From: an uncultured Mucilaginibacter sp.
GTDB taxonomy: Bacteria > Bacteroidota > Bacteroidia > Sphingobacteriales > Sphingobacteriaceae
Assembly (NCBI GenBank): GCA_903864275.1
Contig: CAIPFE010000008.1
Location: 1-64,000, forward strand
DNA length: 64,000 bases
Direction of reading: 5' to 3'
The notes beneath the pieces were generated by a model. It did not search any database, was not told the origin of the DNA, and was given only the letters and a program-made list of their open reading frames with translations. Numbering within the stretch: position 1 is the stretch's first letter; each line of letters begins with the position of its first letter. Both the position numbers and the translations under genes were made by a program. Below, piece after piece: positions 62,155-64,000 of this stretch.

Positions 62155-62715
62155 TTATCGCGCCGTTCCAATGATCTCAACCATCTCAGGGTACTTAATT
62201 GAATACCTGATCTCAAATCTTTGTCCTACAAGAAAATCGCCTTCGTTTTCCTCGTACCATGGGTGCCTGATCGTTTTGTTACCCGCCGTATACTCAAAAA
62301 TAGCATAATAGCTTGTACTGCGCCGACTCCGGCGTACCTGTATACCTGTCACTTCGGCAATTGTGGTTTGGCTCGGTTGATTTTGAAGAATATCAATTTT
62401 CCTGGCGTTGCCGAGCCGCGAAACGTAGTAAATATTCCCGACCACGATTCCGAGAAGCAAAAAGATTGCGAACATTTTGCTTATATGCTGCATAAATGGT
62501 TCCGGGTTGGCTTTAGAAAATTCATCCGTTTTTTCTTCTAACGGTGTTCCTTTTACTACCCTGATATAAAGGAATATCCACCCGCCAAAAACCGACAGGT
62601 ATGACAGTGTTGATATAATGTCGTTATTCCTATAACCCTCAAAATACAATAGCAAACTACCTGCGAAAATCAAGGTAATGCCCGCCAGCCAGGGGTTGAT
62701 CTTGTTAATGTCCAT
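62155..62715 (-). CDS. DUF3592-like membrane protein
   Basis: 186 residues from ATG 62715 (MDINKINPWLAG); the frame is open to 62745. Three helices (about 9-25, 35-52, 82-100), then a beta-rich part with TIAEVTGIQVRRSRRSTSYYAIFEYTAGNK in pieces and GQRFEIRYSIKYPEMVEI. This matches DUF3592-type proteins, of unknown role. Divergent from the gene at 62816. Confidence 0.7.
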   Translation of the reverse strand: MDINKINPWLAGITLIFAGSLLLYFEGYRNNDIISTLSYLSVFGGWIFLYIRVVKGTPLEEKTDEFSKANPEPFMQHISKMFAIFLLLGIVVGNIYYVSRLGNARKIDILQNQPSQTTIAEVTGIQVRRSRRSTSYYAIFEYTAGNKTIRHPWYEENEGDFLVGQRFEIRYSIKYPEMVEIIGTAR

Positions 62716-62815
62716 TCGGGCGTAAAAATAATGATGGATATACACGTTTAAAATAATTCCAACGATCTTTTAAATTTAATTTCTAACTTTAATACCACCA
62801 AGTAAAACTTATCAT

Positions 62816-63319
62816 ATGGATGAGAACCAGATAAACTACGCCGACACACCAATTGATTTCCCGGAAAAAAGACTGGAACGAAGAAGAAAATTACTGCCCT
62901 GGTGGGTAATAGGTTTTATCTGGATATTCCTGTTATTTTTTTTAGCAATGCCGGTGGCTATTGCTATGGGATTATTACATTATGACTTCGAGATATCTTT
63001 GCTCGGTTTAACAACATATCAGCCTATCTCCCTGGTCGGCGCATTTCTTATGCTCCTATTTTCATTTAAAGGAATAACCGCCTATGCATTATGGACCGAA
63101 AAGGTATGGGCGGTTGGTTTGGCCAAAGTTGACGCCATAATAAGTATCGTTATCTGTTTTTTAGTAATGGGCTATGCAATATTTGGACATACGTTTACCG
63201 TAAGGCTTGAGCTCATCGCGCTTTTTCCATATTATATTAAAATGAATAACATACAGTACGAGTGGGAAAATTTTGGAAGCCCGGAATCAACAGAACAGGT
63301 GCTTCCTGAGACTTTATAA
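62816..63319 (+). CDS. four-helix membrane protein, unknown function
   Basis: 167 residues. Charged N-terminus (PEKRLERRRKLLPWW), helices at about 27-47, 62-82, 95-115 and 120-140, and a soluble tail. No named family. It lies 18 bp before another membrane protein gene and very likely shares its mRNA. Confidence 0.7.
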   Translation: MDENQINYADTPIDFPEKRLERRRKLLPWWVIGFIWIFLLFFLAMPVAIAMGLLHYDFEISLLGLTTYQPISLVGAFLMLLFSFKGITAYALWTEKVWAVGLAKVDAIISIVICFLVMGYAIFGHTFTVRLELIALFPYYIKMNNIQYEWENFGSPESTEQVLPETL

Positions 63320-63337
63320 ATATTATACGCAACAGAA

Positions 63338-63970
63338 ATGAACATCTTCCTCCGCGCAAAACACTGGCAACTATTTTTGCTTTCTTTCGGGATCCCTATG
63401 CTGCTGGAAATTATAATGATGGTAGGCATTTTTACTCACCTGATGGAGCACCGCGGAGCCGCGCCCAACGTACCAGATGTTTTAAGCGAAATTAAATTAT
63501 TTCCGATTATTATGCTGCTGTTTATGGGCGTATTACTTGGCTGGCAATGGTCGGTGGCTGTTGGAATGCAAAAAATGGTGCCTGCAAACATTAAAATGAA
63601 GGTAACTAAGTTTAAAGTGTTCTTTTTCATCCCGGTAGTTTATATAACCCTGATCATGATAATCATCTTTTTTGCTTTGTCCTCTAATTTTCCCGATCTC
63701 GTGGATTCCGGCTTTCGTATCTTTATCCCCTTCCTTATAATTTTCCCGCTCCATTTATTTTCTATGTTTTGCCTTTTCTATTGTTTATACTTCGTGGCAA
63801 AAACATTAAAAACGGTTGAATTACAAAGAGAAGTTTCTTTTAATGATTTTGCCGGCGAATTTTTCCTGTCGTGGTTTTTCCCGATCGGAGTATGGATATT
63901 GCAGCCCAGGATCAACAAAATGATTCAGCAATACCTCGACGATAGACCGGATGCAGGGGTGTTGCCATAA
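63338..63970 (+). CDS. five-helix membrane protein, unknown function
   Basis: 210 residues. Helices at about 10-32, 50-72, 93-113, 120-148 and 170-190, ending with LQPRINKMIQQYLDD. The C-terminal WFFPIGVWILQPRIN stretch is repeated in many Bacteroidetes hypothetical proteins. Second gene of a unit with 62816. Role unknown; the remaining 30 bases to the window end hold nothing. Confidence 0.7.
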   Translation: MNIFLRAKHWQLFLLSFGIPMLLEIIMMVGIFTHLMEHRGAAPNVPDVLSEIKLFPIIMLLFMGVLLGWQWSVAVGMQKMVPANIKMKVTKFKVFFFIPVVYITLIMIIIFFALSSNFPDLVDSGFRIFIPFLIIFPLHLFSMFCLFYCLYFVAKTLKTVELQREVSFNDFAGEFFLSWFFPIGVWILQPRINKMIQQYLDDRPDAGVLP

Positions 63971-64000
63971 AATGTTAGTTTTTGCACATTTTGGATGTTT

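Overview
The window looks like a chromosomal segment of a Bacteroidetes bacterium, most likely of the family Sphingobacteriaceae (Mucilaginibacter/Pedobacter-like). The grounds are Bacteroidetes-type promoters (TTG-N20-TANNTTTG) in front of two tRNA genes, many proteins of types typical of that phylum (DUF5916, DUF2911, DUF6249, RhuM-Fic, IntDOT-like integrase, a 41-residue partner of an SSS symporter), and small dispersed repeats between genes. The genus is inferred; no rRNA or marker phylogeny is available here.

Layout. 1-4.2 kb: the end of an integrated element, with a C-terminally truncated cytosine methyltransferase, a Vsr repair endonuclease, a RhuM-Fic/Doc protein and a tyrosine recombinase lying against the 3' end of tRNA-Asp. 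4.7-9.5 kb: a TetR-TolC-EmrA-EmrB drug efflux operon with palindromic operator candidates. 10-17.7 kb: PIG-L deacetylase, two small membrane proteins plus an SSS symporter, a frameshifted DUF2911 gene, and an ECF sigma/anti-sigma-like pair. 17.7-26 kb: DinB-like protein, sensor kinase, TPR protein, then an operon of a catalytically dead S9 peptidase-like lipoprotein, a histidine kinase and a response regulator. 26-45 kb: mostly housekeeping and transport genes (GT39, orphan substrate-binding lipoprotein, two MFS carriers, the selenium operon mnmH-selD, DUF5916, ENPP phosphodiesterase, a NarL-type two-component pair, two VOC proteins). 45-50 kb: a rearranged patch holding a duplicated cupin gene, an SDR remnant, a functional tRNA-Asn and two tRNA-Asn-derived pseudo-copies in which arms are replaced by small TCCCG...CGGGA hairpins. 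50-56 kb: sigma factor, MurB, and a WYL regulator divergent from the RNA ligase RtcB. 56.3-62 kb: an accessory region starting at an aberrant second tRNA-Asp, with a HEPN-like protein, a RES-domain gene broken by an in-frame TGA, an unassigned membrane protein/DUF900-like hydrolase pair, a HigB-HigA toxin-antitoxin pair and a cluster of four unusual tRNA genes. The last 2 kb hold membrane proteins of unknown function.

The strongest candidates for something undescribed are: (i) the overlapping membrane protein-hydrolase pair at 58.4-60.3 kb among toxin-like genes; (ii) the dead S9 peptidase lipoprotein coupled to a two-component system at 21.7-26 kb; (iii) the hairpin-substituted tRNA-Asn copies at 46.1 and 48.6 kb; (iv) the anomalous tRNA cluster at 61.6-62.0 kb. 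All functional statements rest on reading sequence motifs; no database search was run.
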